Assembly (NCBI RefSeq): GCF_021083305.1
Contig: NZ_JAJFAY010000001.1
Span: 248,001 to 312,000 of the forward strand
Length of the DNA stretch: 64,000 bases
Source of the DNA: Haladaptatus sp. DYF46
GTDB taxonomy: Archaea; Halobacteriota; Halobacteria; Halobacteriales; Haladaptataceae
Reading direction: 5' to 3'
Below, one piece after another: positions 44,039 through 52,642 of this stretch. The position numbers and the translations under genes were made by a program. A model generated the notes under the pieces. The model was not told the DNA's origin, did no database searches, and saw nothing but the letters and a program-made list of their open reading frames with translations. Position 1 is the first letter of the stretch. Every line of letters begins with the position of its first letter.

Positions 44039-44317
44039 CTACCGCCGAATCCGGAATCCGTCCTCGCCCTCGGGGGAGTCGTACTCGACCGACACGTCGT
44101 CCACATCTGCCGCCGGACTGCCCGTGTGACACCACTGGACCATCTCCTCGACCGCCGATTCGGGACCCTCGAAGACGGCTTCGACGCGTCCGTCCAAGAG
44201 GTTCCGCACCCAGCCGTCGAGGTTCCTCTCCTCGGCCGTATCGCGGGTGTTCGCACGGTAGTAAACGCCTTGCACGTTCCCGGAGACGAACACGTGTGCG
44301 CGAGTTCGGTCTGCCAT
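44039..44317 (-). CDS. acyP: Acylphosphatase
   Basis: A 92-residue protein starting MADRTRAHVFVSGNVQGVYY; the longer frame is not family-like. GNVQGVYYRANT has the catalytic arginine loop, and LDGWVRNLLDGRVEAVFEG the catalytic asparagine. VEEMVQWCHTGSP follows as in the family. It hydrolyses acylphosphates such as 1,3-bisphosphoglycerate. It stands alone between S17e and a lipoprotein gene. Confidence 0.93.
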   Translation of the reverse strand: MADRTRAHVFVSGNVQGVYYRANTRDTAEERNLDGWVRNLLDGRVEAVFEGPESAVEEMVQWCHTGSPAADVDDVSVEYDSPEGEDGFRIRR

Positions 44318-44453
44318 ATCCGGACTTCGAATCCGAGACACAAAACGGTCGGGGTCGTCGGTGTTTCGGACGGCACACCCCCTGGTCGTTCGATACCGTT
44401 CGAATCCGACGGATGAACGAAACGTTAATTCGACATGTTGAGAGATGATGTGC

Positions 44454-44858
44454 ATGAACCGTCGTTCGATGATCTCCGCTGGAGCAGTGATGACTACGAC
44501 GTTGTTGTCGGGGTGTCAATTCCTCCGGTCCGAGCCACCGGATCCGGACATTTCGATAGCGTCCGCGCGAACGTATCCGGTCTCGTCGGATCAGTTCGTC
44601 GCGGCGGTCCGACTCGAAAAGCGCGGGGACACGGAAGCGACGGCAACCGTACGATGGGAACTCGACGTAGGAGAGTACACGCAGGCAGTCGTGCAGGAAT
44701 TCGTACTGCGCACAGACATAACCGAACTGACGGTTTCCCTGTTCACGACGGTGGCCGACGATACTCCTCCCGAAGCGCTTCAACGGTCGGAAGTCAAACT
44801 GATTCGCCCCGATGCCGCCGATTCCGGTTGGTTCGCGGCCCCGGTACAAACCGAGTAA
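44454..44858 (+). CDS. Small lipoprotein
   Basis: A 134-residue protein starting MNRRSMISAGAV. The N-terminus has two arginines, a short hydrophobic stretch and the lipobox TLLSGC, so it is probably lipid-anchored outside the cell, possibly through the Tat route given the RR pair. The rest is a beta-rich domain (DQFVAAVRLEKRGD, TVSLFTTVADDTP). In-frame Met codons lie up to nine bases upstream (44445, 44448). I do not know the family. Confidence 0.72.
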   Translation: MNRRSMISAGAVMTTTLLSGCQFLRSEPPDPDISIASARTYPVSSDQFVAAVRLEKRGDTEATATVRWELDVGEYTQAVVQEFVLRTDITELTVSLFTTVADDTPPEALQRSEVKLIRPDAADSGWFAAPVQTE

Positions 44859-45124
44859 TCGAAGTGGGCCGTCGGTTCTCGTGGTGGGTGCGCCGCATTA
44901 CGATTTCCCCGTCTGCGGCTTTGGGTGGTATTTCGGACCGGAGTGGGTGAGGTTCGCCCCTCGGGCGGCAGTTGCTCGTAGGCGAGGTGTTTGACAGCCG
45001 TTCGTATCTCCTCCTTCGTGAGGTCGAGTTCCGAATACTCGAACGACCTGAGCGCGAGATACGCGCCGATACCCGAAACCGCTACGTCGATGAGGAACGC
45101 GAGGAGGAGTCCGAACCGTTGCAC
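44780..45124 (-). CDS. Possible small membrane protein
   Basis: A 114-residue frame starting with GTG, 16 bases after the glycosylase stop. The first 60 residues look real: FGLLLAFLIDVAVSGIGAYL is one hydrophobic helix, then ELDLTKEEIRTAVKHLAYEQ is amphipathic and haloarchaeal in composition. From about residue 60 the composition turns poor, and the frame overlaps the lipoprotein gene by 79 bases. A truncated or frameshifted short gene is possible. Confidence 0.4.
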   Translation of the reverse strand: MQRFGLLLAFLIDVAVSGIGAYLALRSFEYSELDLTKEEIRTAVKHLAYEQLPPEGRTSPTPVRNTTQSRRRGNRNAAHPPREPTAHFDYSVCTGAANQPESAASGRISLTSDR

Positions 45125-45139
45125 GGCGAGATGATCGAT

Positions 45140-46021
45140 TCAGCTCCGCAGGTAATGGAACACGTAGGTCTGGGCGTACCCGGCGTACTCGTTCCCGAAC
45201 TGCTCCCGAATCGCCCGTGAAGTGTCTCGATACGACCCCCGTTCGCAGTGGGGGTAGTGGTCCTCGATGGCGCTTTGAATCCACGTGTCGAGCGGTACCG
45301 CTTCCAGATAGCCGAGCGCGAAGAGGAGCACGCAGTCGGCCACCTTGTCGCCGACGCCGACGAACGCCTGCATGGCGTCGCGGGCGTCCTCGTAGGTCAG
45401 CCCAGACACGTCCGCGGGCGTCGCTTCCCCCGAGGCGAGGAGTTCGGCGGATTTCTTGACGTACGGCGCTCTGTAGCCGAGTTTCAACGCTCGGAGGTCC
45501 GACTCGTTCGCCGCGGCCAACTGCGTCGGCGTCGGGAATGAGTGGTAGGTCTTCCCGTCGAACTCGATGGCGTCTCCGAACTGCCGGGCCAGCGCGGTTT
45601 GCATCCCGTAGATTCGACTGACGCGCATCTGGGCCGAGCAGATGAACGAGACGAGACAGGGGAAGAACGGGTCGCGGACGATACGCATCCCGCGATACTC
45701 GTCGTAGGCTGCTTCGACCAGCGGATCCTCGGGCGTCGCGTCGATTATCGCGTCCAAGTCGTCATCGAGGCGGAGAAGGGAGACGAGGAGCGATTCGGCG
45801 TCCGTCGTCGCCACCCACTCCAACAGGCCGTCCCGCTGGCGGGCGCGAACGACTTCGTCCTCCACGACGGTGTAGTACCACGCCGACCCGCCGTAGGCGC
45901 GAGTCGTCTCGTACATCCGTCCGTCCTCGCGCCGCCAGAGGTAGCTTTGGCCGCTCTCGACGGTCGATTGCAGGTCGAACCCACCCGGAAGGTCTTCGAC
46001 GGGTATCGAACCGGTTTCCAT
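45140..46021 (-). CDS. ogg: 8-oxoguanine DNA glycosylase (OGG-type)
   Basis: A 293-residue protein starting METGSIPVEDLPGGFDLQST. It has the OGG N-terminal domain (ESGQSYLWRREDG), ALKLGYRAPYVKKSAELLAS with the catalytic lysine, and the HhH-GPD signature FVGVGDKVADCVLLFALGYL followed by VPLDTW with the aspartate. It removes 8-oxoguanine from DNA and cleaves the strand. A longer frame upstream is rejected because it has Arg/Ser-rich shadow composition. Confidence 0.9.
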   Translation of the reverse strand: METGSIPVEDLPGGFDLQSTVESGQSYLWRREDGRMYETTRAYGGSAWYYTVVEDEVVRARQRDGLLEWVATTDAESLLVSLLRLDDDLDAIIDATPEDPLVEAAYDEYRGMRIVRDPFFPCLVSFICSAQMRVSRIYGMQTALARQFGDAIEFDGKTYHSFPTPTQLAAANESDLRALKLGYRAPYVKKSAELLASGEATPADVSGLTYEDARDAMQAFVGVGDKVADCVLLFALGYLEAVPLDTWIQSAIEDHYPHCERGSYRDTSRAIREQFGNEYAGYAQTYVFHYLRS

Positions 46022-46061
46022 CGCTCGGGGATGGGTATCGCGGGAAAGCAACTCTTTCGAT

Positions 46062-47105
46062 TCACCACGTCGCGGCAAGGACCCGTCGCCAGTTCTCGTG
46101 AGCCACCTCGGCAAGGTCATCGTCGGTGAACCCCCGTTCTCGAAGCGCGGCCAGAACGTCGGGGAGGCCGGTCACGTCGCCCACCTCGTCCGGAACGCGC
46201 GCGCCGTCGAAATCCGATCCGAGGACGACGTGGGAGACACCGACGCGGTCGGCGACGTACTCGATGTGGTCGACGATGTCGGCCATGGTCGCGGTGGCCT
46301 CCGGGTCGGGTTCGTCCGAGAGGACCATGTCGAAGAAACCGATACCGACGACGCCGTTCGAGTCGGCCACCGCGTCTATCTGCTCGTCGGTCAGGCACCG
46401 CGAGTGAGGTGCGAGGCCGTGGACGCCCATGTGAGTGGCGACGAGGGGGTCGCTGCTCGTCTCGGCGACGTCCCAAAACCCCGTTTCGGTCAGATGTGCA
46501 CAGTCGACGACGATTCCTCGTTCGTTACAGGCGCGGACGAGGTCCCGACCCGCGTCGGTCAACCCGTCGCCGATGTCGGGACCGCTCGGGTACTTGGTGG
46601 GGACACCAGCGCCGAAGGCGTTCGGGCGACTCCACACCGGACCGATGGAACGGACGCCCGCGGCGTAGAGGAAATCGAGGTTCGAGCAGTCGGGGGCGAC
46701 ACCTGCCGCGCCCTCGATGTGTGCGATCGCACCGAGGTCGCCGGAGTCGAGACAGGCGTCGAAGTCGTCCACCGAGCGGACGACGCGAAAGTCGTCGGCG
46801 GTGGCGGCGAGACGGTGGAGGAGTTCGAGCATCCGATACGTCGTCTCGCGTGCGCCCTCGTGGTCGAGCGCGTCCGGAATGCGAAACTCGTAGCCGTCGT
46901 CCGTCCATCGGAGTTCGTGGTCGTCGTCTCCCAGTGCGAAGGTGGCGAAAAATCCGACGCCGAGTCCGGCCTCCCGAGCGCGTGGGAGGTCGAGGTGGGT
47001 CGTCGGTTCCTCGACTGCACCGGTGAACGCCGCCACGGGGTCGTCGGTTCCGTACAATCGGAGAAGCGTATCGTTGTGGCCGTCCACCACTGGCGGAGTC
47101 GTCAT
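46062..47105 (-). CDS. Membrane dipeptidase (M19 family)
   Basis: A 347-residue protein starting MTTPPVVDGHNDTLLRLYGT. Metal motifs are DGHNDTL at the N-terminus, AHIEGAAGVAPD, VDCAHLTETGFWDVA, and LVATHMGVHGLAPHSRCLTD, with LGSDFDG late. It hydrolyses dipeptides. Despite the family name no membrane segment or signal is visible, so it is cytoplasmic. The start at 47105 is preferred over 47132 because the family begins at the Asp-Gly-His motif. Confidence 0.9.
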   Translation of the reverse strand: MTTPPVVDGHNDTLLRLYGTDDPVAAFTGAVEEPTTHLDLPRAREAGLGVGFFATFALGDDDHELRWTDDGYEFRIPDALDHEGARETTYRMLELLHRLAATADDFRVVRSVDDFDACLDSGDLGAIAHIEGAAGVAPDCSNLDFLYAAGVRSIGPVWSRPNAFGAGVPTKYPSGPDIGDGLTDAGRDLVRACNERGIVVDCAHLTETGFWDVAETSSDPLVATHMGVHGLAPHSRCLTDEQIDAVADSNGVVGIGFFDMVLSDEPDPEATATMADIVDHIEYVADRVGVSHVVLGSDFDGARVPDEVGDVTGLPDVLAALRERGFTDDDLAEVAHENWRRVLAATW

Positions 47106-47160
47106 TGCTACTGCTGGGTCCGAAGCGGACATAAGTAGTGGTGTGACGTGTCAAAAGGGC

Positions 47161-47166
47161 TATAAA
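47161..47166 (+). promoter_or_regulatory. Candidate TATA box of the DUF555 gene
   Basis: TATAAA lies 45 bases before the ATG at 47211, in an AT-rich stretch, at a spacing that would give a short leader. It is a candidate by position only. Confidence 0.35.
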
Positions 47167-47210
47167 GGGCGAAAATTCATACTATTGGCCCTGTAATTAC
47201 TCTTGGGAGT

Positions 47211-47660
47211 ATGAACTGTAGAGTTGTCGTCGAAGCCGCGATACCGGTATACGACGTGAAAACGCCGGATGAGGCGGTGCGTATCGCCATTTCGAAGACT
47301 GGCGAGATGCTCAATCCCGACCTGAACTACGTCGAAATAAACATGGGGTCACGAACGTCTCCGTCCGGGGAAGACCTCCCACCAGCGTTCATCGCCGCCG
47401 ACGAGGCGCTCGTCGCCTTGGAGTTGGAGATGACGGTGTTCAACGTCGAGCGAGAGGAACACGCGTCCCGAATCGCTCGCAAGGAAATCGGCCAACGACT
47501 GGAGAACATCCCGCTTACCGTCCTCGACGTCGAGATACTCGAGGAGGAAGACGAGGGGGAAACCGACGCTGAGGCCAGCGATGACACCGACGATTCGGAC
47601 GAGGAGACGGGGGATGACTCGGACGACGTGCTGCCCGAGTTCGAGGACCTCATCGACTGA
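47211..47660 (+). CDS. DUF555-family protein
   Basis: A 149-residue protein. VVVEAAIPVYDVKTPDEAVR, ISKTGEMLNPDLNYVEINMG and FIAADEALVALELEMTVFNV match the archaeal DUF555 (UPF0212) family. The last 35 residues are an acidic Asp/Glu tail typical of haloarchaea. The family is universal in euryarchaea but has no known function. A candidate TATA box lies upstream. Confidence 0.88.
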   Translation: MNCRVVVEAAIPVYDVKTPDEAVRIAISKTGEMLNPDLNYVEINMGSRTSPSGEDLPPAFIAADEALVALELEMTVFNVEREEHASRIARKEIGQRLENIPLTVLDVEILEEEDEGETDAEASDDTDDSDEETGDDSDDVLPEFEDLID

Positions 47661-47828
47661 ATCGATATCTGGGGGAACCGTATCGCGCTGTTCGACCGCG
47701 GTGACGAATGAGGCGACGGTCGCTGTCGGAGAACCATCCACGGGCCACGGTTCATCGTCCGGAACGCCCGGGACGGTTCACGGGGACGGGACACAAACGA
47801 TAACCGATGGGACGACCAACCGGGGGAT

Positions 47829-48038
47829 ATGACCGAATACACGACGGTTTCGATTCCGAAGGACCTCGCCGACCGCGTCGACGAGACTATCGATGGAACG
47901 AGTTTTTCGAGCACCAGCGACCTCGTTCGGTTCCTGCTTCGCAGCATCGTCATTCAACACCAGCGACAGGGTCGCCTGACGGAATCGGAGTTCAGCGAAA
48001 TCACGGACCAACTGCGCGAGCTGGGATACTTAGAGTAG
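47829..48038 (+). CDS. Ribbon-helix-helix DNA-binding protein
   Basis: A 69-residue protein: MTEYTTVSIPKDLADRVDET is the RHH strand and first helix, GTSFSSTSDLVRFLLRSIVI the turn and second helix. It forms the usual dimeric DNA-binding fold. The C-terminus (SEFSEITDQLRELGYLE) is an extra helix. Its target is unknown; no toxin gene is beside it. Its 3' end overlaps the next gene, on the opposite strand, by nine bases. Confidence 0.85.
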   Translation: MTEYTTVSIPKDLADRVDETIDGTSFSSTSDLVRFLLRSIVIQHQRQGRLTESEFSEITDQLRELGYLE

Positions 48039-48440
48039 CTCCACGGGTGGTTCCGCGTCGAGGATGACGAGTTCCCGTTTTCTTCCGCTCCGGTCGAACG
48101 CCCCGACCATCTCGGTCGTCCACGGCGGGACCGCGATCAACACCACTTCGTGCAGGTCGTCAGTTTGTGCCACTTCGAGACGACCCTGTGGATGGGAGAT
48201 GAACCGCCCCTGTGTCTGTCGGGCGGGAATCGAGAGGTCCATGCCGAACACGGCAGTCACCGATCCCCCCGCGTTCGGCGGATAGAAATGGGTGAACACG
48301 GGTGCCCCCGGTTCGAGATGGTCCGCACCGTCCAGTTCGCCCGCCGGAGTGACAGCCAACGAGACGGTCAGCTTTTCCGGCTCGGCGTCCGCGGCCAGTT
48401 CGAGGAGCGCGTCTCTCAATCCACGGGTGAGGAAGACCAC
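48030..48440 (-). CDS. Conserved haloarchaeal protein, unknown function
   Basis: A 136-residue protein if it starts at GTG 48440 (MVFLTRGLRDALLELAADAE); the frame opens up to 48680 in an AT-rich promoter region and is not coding there. KLTVSLAVTPAGELDGADHL and APVFTHFYPPNAGGSVTAVF follow, then GRLEVAQTDDLHEVVLIAVP. It looks like a beta-rich soluble domain. I know it only as a common haloarchaeal hypothetical. It is divergent from the small membrane peptide gene. Confidence 0.65.
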   Translation of the reverse strand: MVFLTRGLRDALLELAADAEPEKLTVSLAVTPAGELDGADHLEPGAPVFTHFYPPNAGGSVTAVFGMDLSIPARQTQGRFISHPQGRLEVAQTDDLHEVVLIAVPPWTTEMVGAFDRSGRKRELVILDAEPPVELL

Positions 48441-48585
48441 GATGACACATTCGTGTCGTATCGAGATAACGTCATCGCCCGACGGCCCTTCAGGTGATAA
48501 ATTAATAATGATTCCATGCGTGGCACTCGCATGATAATACAATATCGGAAACTCCTGTATAATTTCATAGATTAAAATAGAAAAT

Positions 48586-48594
48586 TTTATATAA
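48586..48594 (+). promoter_or_regulatory. TATA box of the membrane-peptide gene
   Basis: TTTATATAA lies 21 bases upstream of the ATG at 48616 in an unusually AT-rich stretch (48530-48615). The spacing fits a leaderless transcript starting at or near the ATG, as is common in haloarchaea. Confidence 0.55.
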
Positions 48595-48615
48595 TTTAAG
48601 ATATAACTCATTTCT

Positions 48616-48750
48616 ATGGCAGACAACAGCCTTACTACGTACCTCGAAGAGAACCCACGAATGATCGGCGTGCTGTTCACGATCGTGTTGCTACTATCTC
48701 AAACTGGTAACGTAGCAGGTGCCGTGATGACCGGGTCACGCGGACCGTAG
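48616..48750 (+). CDS. 44-residue single-helix membrane peptide beside CHAT gene
   Basis: A very short gene with its own TATA box. The product starts MADNSLTTYLEENPR, has a single hydrophobic helix (residues 16-37) and ends MTGSRGP. From memory, tiny haloarchaeal proteins with the same NPRM-helix-GNVA layout are widespread (possibly DUF7503). No cleavage motif can be read. It faces the CHAT-domain gene tail to tail, 37 bases away. A membrane-acting effector or inhibitor released or controlled by CHAT is an inference from position only. Confidence 0.65.
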   Translation: MADNSLTTYLEENPRMIGVLFTIVLLLSQTGNVAGAVMTGSRGP

Positions 48751-48787
48751 ATTCGACGTTCCCCTACAGAGGCACCGTGTGACCGAG

Positions 48788-50863
48788 CTAATCGAATTTC
48801 CCCGCATCGACCGCGTAGCTCCACGTGAACTGCCCGTCGAGTCGAACGGGAACGTCTTCCAAGGCGAGAAATCGAGCGAATTCGTCCTTGTCCAACGTAA
48901 GCGTGCTGAGTGTTCCGGATGCTAAATACGATTGGTTCGCCTCGTCCAGTTGCAAGTGCACGAACGCACCCATTCCATCGGAGTTGGAGAGATACGTGGT
49001 CGGCGTCATTTCGAACTGCTCTCCGTTCGTTTCGATATCGAAAAGAACGGCCGTGATACTCTCTGTCTGCACGACGTTGATGCTCCCGTCCCCGACGACG
49101 GTGTACTGCCCTCCGATGATACTCCGGTCGCGGGCGATGTCCAACGCGGCCCAGAGCGGGAATCCGCGGTTCAACAGTCGCGCCATCGTTTTTCCGACAC
49201 GAACCGCCCCGCTGTTTATCACGTCACTCAGCGTGACAACACCGCCGATGGCTCCCGCCTCGATGAGCGCCATTCCCTGCTCGTAGGACTGACACGCGTT
49301 GAGGAGAAACGCCTCGACGCCGATGTCGTCGAGTTCGGCAGCGTCCAGGGTTCCGTCTCGACAGTTGAACCCGCCGTCGTCGATGTGGCCGATGTAGTGG
49401 AGGAAATGGGTCTCGGATTCGAGAACCGAACGAAGTTCCGCGACGGACAGATCGTGACGGACGGTCACGTCGAACCGGAGGTTCCGTTCCGAACCGTACA
49501 CCTCGTCCGCGAGGTTCCGCTCTTCGTCCATCTCGTCGTCGTTGCAGACGACCGTTATGTCTATCTCCCCTTCAGTTGCCGTGCGTTCGAGTCGGTTCCG
49601 AAACGCGGTCAACGTCGCTTTGCTCGCGCCGAGCGGCGCGTCGTCGCCGACCCACACCTGTTCGAGCGAGTCGGCCCGTTCCGGTTCCACGAACGAACGC
49701 GGCGTCGCCGCCGTTTCCGACGTACTTCTGCTGTGTTCGCTGCTTTCGCTGCTACCACGAACGAACTGGTCGACCGCCGGCACCTGTATCGTCGACGCGG
49801 ATACCTCCGTGCCGCGTGCGGTCCGAATGACCGCGAGGTCGTCCACGAGAAATGGCAGCATCTCGACGTTGCTCGCCGCCGGGGAGACGTGCGTCGTCAA
49901 CTGCCACTCGGGAACGAACTCCTCGATGTCCGTGTACGGTATCGAGAGATATCGCTCCAGTCTCTCGGCGGGTGACGCGTCGTATAGGGCCGCAAAATCC
50001 AGTTCGACCATCGATTCGAGTTCCCGACGTTCGTAGAGGTCGACCGGATACAACCCCTCGGTTCGGGTCACACAGTCGAGGAGGAACGTCCGTTTCAACA
50101 CCCGTTCGACCTCGGTTTCGAAGCCACGAGCCACGTCGAGAGGATGCTCGAAGCCGCCCGCGACGATTCGGGGTGTGTTCCCCGGAACGACCGTCGCACC
50201 GAGGTAGTATGCGAGCGAGGCGACGGCGTAAACGGATTCGAGCGTCGGTGGTACCTCGATAATCACGCCTGTTTCGGGCGGTCGTAGGTCGTCCGGGATA
50301 TGAAGCTCGTCGCCGAGTTCGATCGCCGGCGGATGGCCGCGAAGGGTGGGAAACGCTCGCTCGGGACTGGTCGTCTTCAGCGCCGACCCGAACGTCGAAA
50401 CCGCCGCCATCACGTCCGTCGGGTCGTCCGTCGTCGTCACCGTTCCCGATGGACGACGATGGAACGACCGCCCGCCGACGACGATGTCCGTCTCCGATCC
50501 GAACTCGAAGGATATCTCGTCGAACGTTGCACCGATGGAAAGCGTCTCCTCGACGTGGACGTACAGTTTGATGGGCGCACAGAGCTCGATACTGTATGGT
50601 CCATCCGGGAGCTCTTCGTTCGCTATTCCCTCGACGCTTCGTACCATCTCGCCGTCCGTATCACGGACGTAGGTGGCGACCGGTGGCGAAAGACGGAAGC
50701 CGTCGGTCGAAAGGCGAACTGCGTCGTCGACCGGAAACGGAAACGGATGATTCGCCACCGGTTTCGGTCGAACCGCACCGAACGTCCGAAGCGTACATGT
50801 GCGTCGTTCGATGGGGTCCTGTATGATGACCTCGTTCTCCCGACCATCGAACGAGATTGTCAC
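48788..50863 (-). CDS. CHAT-domain (caspase-like) protein
   Basis: A 691-residue protein. The C-terminal part (about 400-610) is a CHAT peptidase domain: the catalytic histidine lies in HFLHYIGHIDDGGF (H493, H489 nearby) and the catalytic cysteine in AFLLNACQSYEQG (C524). VTLSDVINSGAVRVGKTMAR follows as in the family. The first 390 residues hold beta-rich segments (VATYVRDTDGEMVRS, IELCAPIKLYVHVEETLSIG) with no known domain that I recognise. A Ser/Glu-rich linker sits at 368-392. CHAT proteins are cysteine proteases used in programmed death and phage defence in other microbes; the role here is not known. Confidence 0.85.
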   Translation of the reverse strand: MTISFDGRENEVIIQDPIERRTCTLRTFGAVRPKPVANHPFPFPVDDAVRLSTDGFRLSPPVATYVRDTDGEMVRSVEGIANEELPDGPYSIELCAPIKLYVHVEETLSIGATFDEISFEFGSETDIVVGGRSFHRRPSGTVTTTDDPTDVMAAVSTFGSALKTTSPERAFPTLRGHPPAIELGDELHIPDDLRPPETGVIIEVPPTLESVYAVASLAYYLGATVVPGNTPRIVAGGFEHPLDVARGFETEVERVLKRTFLLDCVTRTEGLYPVDLYERRELESMVELDFAALYDASPAERLERYLSIPYTDIEEFVPEWQLTTHVSPAASNVEMLPFLVDDLAVIRTARGTEVSASTIQVPAVDQFVRGSSESSEHSRSTSETAATPRSFVEPERADSLEQVWVGDDAPLGASKATLTAFRNRLERTATEGEIDITVVCNDDEMDEERNLADEVYGSERNLRFDVTVRHDLSVAELRSVLESETHFLHYIGHIDDGGFNCRDGTLDAAELDDIGVEAFLLNACQSYEQGMALIEAGAIGGVVTLSDVINSGAVRVGKTMARLLNRGFPLWAALDIARDRSIIGGQYTVVGDGSINVVQTESITAVLFDIETNGEQFEMTPTTYLSNSDGMGAFVHLQLDEANQSYLASGTLSTLTLDKDEFARFLALEDVPVRLDGQFTWSYAVDAGKFD

Positions 50864-50972
50864 CGAATCCCCTCCGAAACTAGAGGGGAGGAAATCCGGA
50901 GCGTATCGGACATACGTCGTATATGTCGACCGAATACTAAAAAACTATCGACGATCTGTAATTCTTACTGTC

Positions 50973-51653
50973 TCACGAGGATATGAATCCGCGAACCGTT
51001 TTCATCAGCAGGGCCGGATATCGTCGGCGGGAGCCATCGAGAGCGTCCGCGAGGATCACAGGGGCGTCGTCGAAGATACCGGGACCGTGTCCGACGAGGA
51101 TTCGCTCGGGCGCCAACCCGCGCAGATCGTTCGGCGGGAGGAGTCGCACCATGGGGTGGACGCCCAATCGCTCGCGGCCGGTTCGGAAGTAGTCGGCGGT
51201 TCCGACGGATTCGGGGACGACGAGCGTTCCGTTCGTCTCGTCGTACAGCGCGGCCTCCTGCCACGCCGGATTGTCCACCAGTCGCAACACGCGCAGTCCG
51301 GTGTCGGCGAGCGTCGTCTCGAACCGGCGAACCGGAACCCCGCTCACGCTCCGGCGGACCCACGTGGGGAGATACAACGGCACGTCGTGTCGTTGTGCGA
51401 TCTCCTTTGCATCGCGCATGTGCCGGTCGAGCAGGACGACGACGCCGGCGACGGAACCAAACTCGGCGAACAGGTCGTCGAGACCGGGGGCGTCGACCGG
51501 ATCGATGACCCAGACGTCACCGTCGATGGCGAGGGCGTGACTCGCCCGTCCCATCGTCTCCTCCGGATGGGCGAGCCAGCCGACGCCACCGTCCCATCGG
51601 TCGATCACTCGATATTCGGTCGGGGAATCGGTTTCTTTCAGCGGCATACCCAC
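50973..51653 (-). CDS. Metallo-beta-lactamase-like protein with degenerate metal motif
   Basis: A 226-residue protein. The fold is suggested by GRASHALAIDGDVWVIDPVD, VVVLLDRHMRDAKEIA in place of HxHxDH, and ERILVGHGPGIFDDAPV near the end. The usual metal-binding HxHxDH is reduced to one His and one Asp, so catalysis is doubtful. This family is common in haloarchaea without known function. Start at Met 51653 or 51647. It ends about 110 bases from the start of the CHAT gene, on the same strand. Confidence 0.7.
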   Translation of the reverse strand: MGMPLKETDSPTEYRVIDRWDGGVGWLAHPEETMGRASHALAIDGDVWVIDPVDAPGLDDLFAEFGSVAGVVVLLDRHMRDAKEIAQRHDVPLYLPTWVRRSVSGVPVRRFETTLADTGLRVLRLVDNPAWQEAALYDETNGTLVVPESVGTADYFRTGRERLGVHPMVRLLPPNDLRGLAPERILVGHGPGIFDDAPVILADALDGSRRRYPALLMKTVRGFISS

Positions 51654-51751
51654 AGTAGCGGGCCGACGCGCATAAATCGACGGGGCAACGCTTCCGTCCC
51701 GCGGTGGCTACGTGTCGCTCGCGTCCAGCGACTCGACGTACTCGGCGTTTC

Positions 51752-52042
51752 TCAGAGTTCGCTCGTATCGATTTCGATGTCGGGCGGTGAGATGATGAGA
51801 AACTGCCGAAAGTGAACCAGATTTCCGCCCTGTTTTTTCACCGCCGGTGCGAGGTCGGCCGCCAATTCGGACAAGTCCCCGTCGACGGAGAGAACGAGGA
51901 CGTGCCCGTGCTCGATTGCGCCGAGGCGCTCCGCGATGGGAGTGGTTCCGTCGAGGATGCCGAGGATGACCCGTGCATCCTCGTCGAAATCTATCTCCTG
52001 TTCGGCCGCTTGTAAATCCAAATCGAACCCCGAATCGTTCAT
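51752..52042 (-). CDS. DUF5779-like haloarchaeal protein
   Basis: A 96-residue protein starting MNDSGFDLDLQAAEQEIDFD. RVILGILDGTTPIAERLGAI, HGHVLVLSVDGDLSELAADL and LVHFRQFLIISPPDIEIDTS match a conserved haloarchaeal family. It is acidic and soluble with no known motif. The Met at 52057 is less likely because it falls before the family start. The function is unknown. Confidence 0.78.
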   Translation of the reverse strand: MNDSGFDLDLQAAEQEIDFDEDARVILGILDGTTPIAERLGAIEHGHVLVLSVDGDLSELAADLAPAVKKQGGNLVHFRQFLIISPPDIEIDTSEL

Positions 52043-52089
52043 GGCGGTACCTCTCATCCCCCCGAGAAAAATCCTTGCCTTGGTTCGGA

Positions 52090-52542
52090 TCAGTTGTCGT
52101 ATTCGCGCTTGAACCCGCGGAATTCCGTCCGATGGGCCTCCTCGTCGGCGAGGATGGTAACGCCGAGGTCCTCGGTAACCGGGTCGTCGGCCTCTCGCGC
52201 CGCTGAGATGACGTCACGGTACGTCGAGATGGCGTCCTCTTCGGCTTCGAGGACCCCGTCGATGACCGACAGAACGTCCGTGCTGTCCTCGGGCGGTTGC
52301 AGGCCTTCCTGCCGCGCCTCGAAATCGTAGGACGCCGGGGGGCGCTCGTCCAACTGTTTGAGCCGTTGGCCGATCATCTCGGCGTGGCCCAACTCCTCTT
52401 GGATGTCCGTTTCGAGGCTTTCTCGCACCTCTTCTGCGCTCACACCTTCGAGGACGATGGAGTTCGTCAGGTAGTTCATCACCGTCTCGATTTCGTCGCT
52501 GTACGCCTTTCGAAGGAGATCCGTGACTTCGTTGCTCGTCAT
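52090..52542 (-). CDS. Ferritin-like domain protein
   Basis: A 150-residue four-helix protein. The metal-binding motifs are SDEIETVMNYLTNS (Glu), LETDIQEELGHAEMIGQRL (ExxH), GVLEAEEDAISTYRDVI, and LADEEAHRTEF (ExxH). It is shorter than typical bacterioferritin and lacks the heme-binding Met, so a ferritin-like diiron protein or small Dps-like store is likely. Iron handling or oxidative stress protection is inferred. Confidence 0.82.
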   Translation of the reverse strand: MTSNEVTDLLRKAYSDEIETVMNYLTNSIVLEGVSAEEVRESLETDIQEELGHAEMIGQRLKQLDERPPASYDFEARQEGLQPPEDSTDVLSVIDGVLEAEEDAISTYRDVISAAREADDPVTEDLGVTILADEEAHRTEFRGFKREYDN

Positions 52543-52642
52543 CGCCTCGGAGTACGCGGTGGGACTACGTTACGATTGTGGCGAACTCGACCGGCAACCC
52601 TTGCCTCACGCAAAACGGTTATATTCCTTGCCACACATTCAC

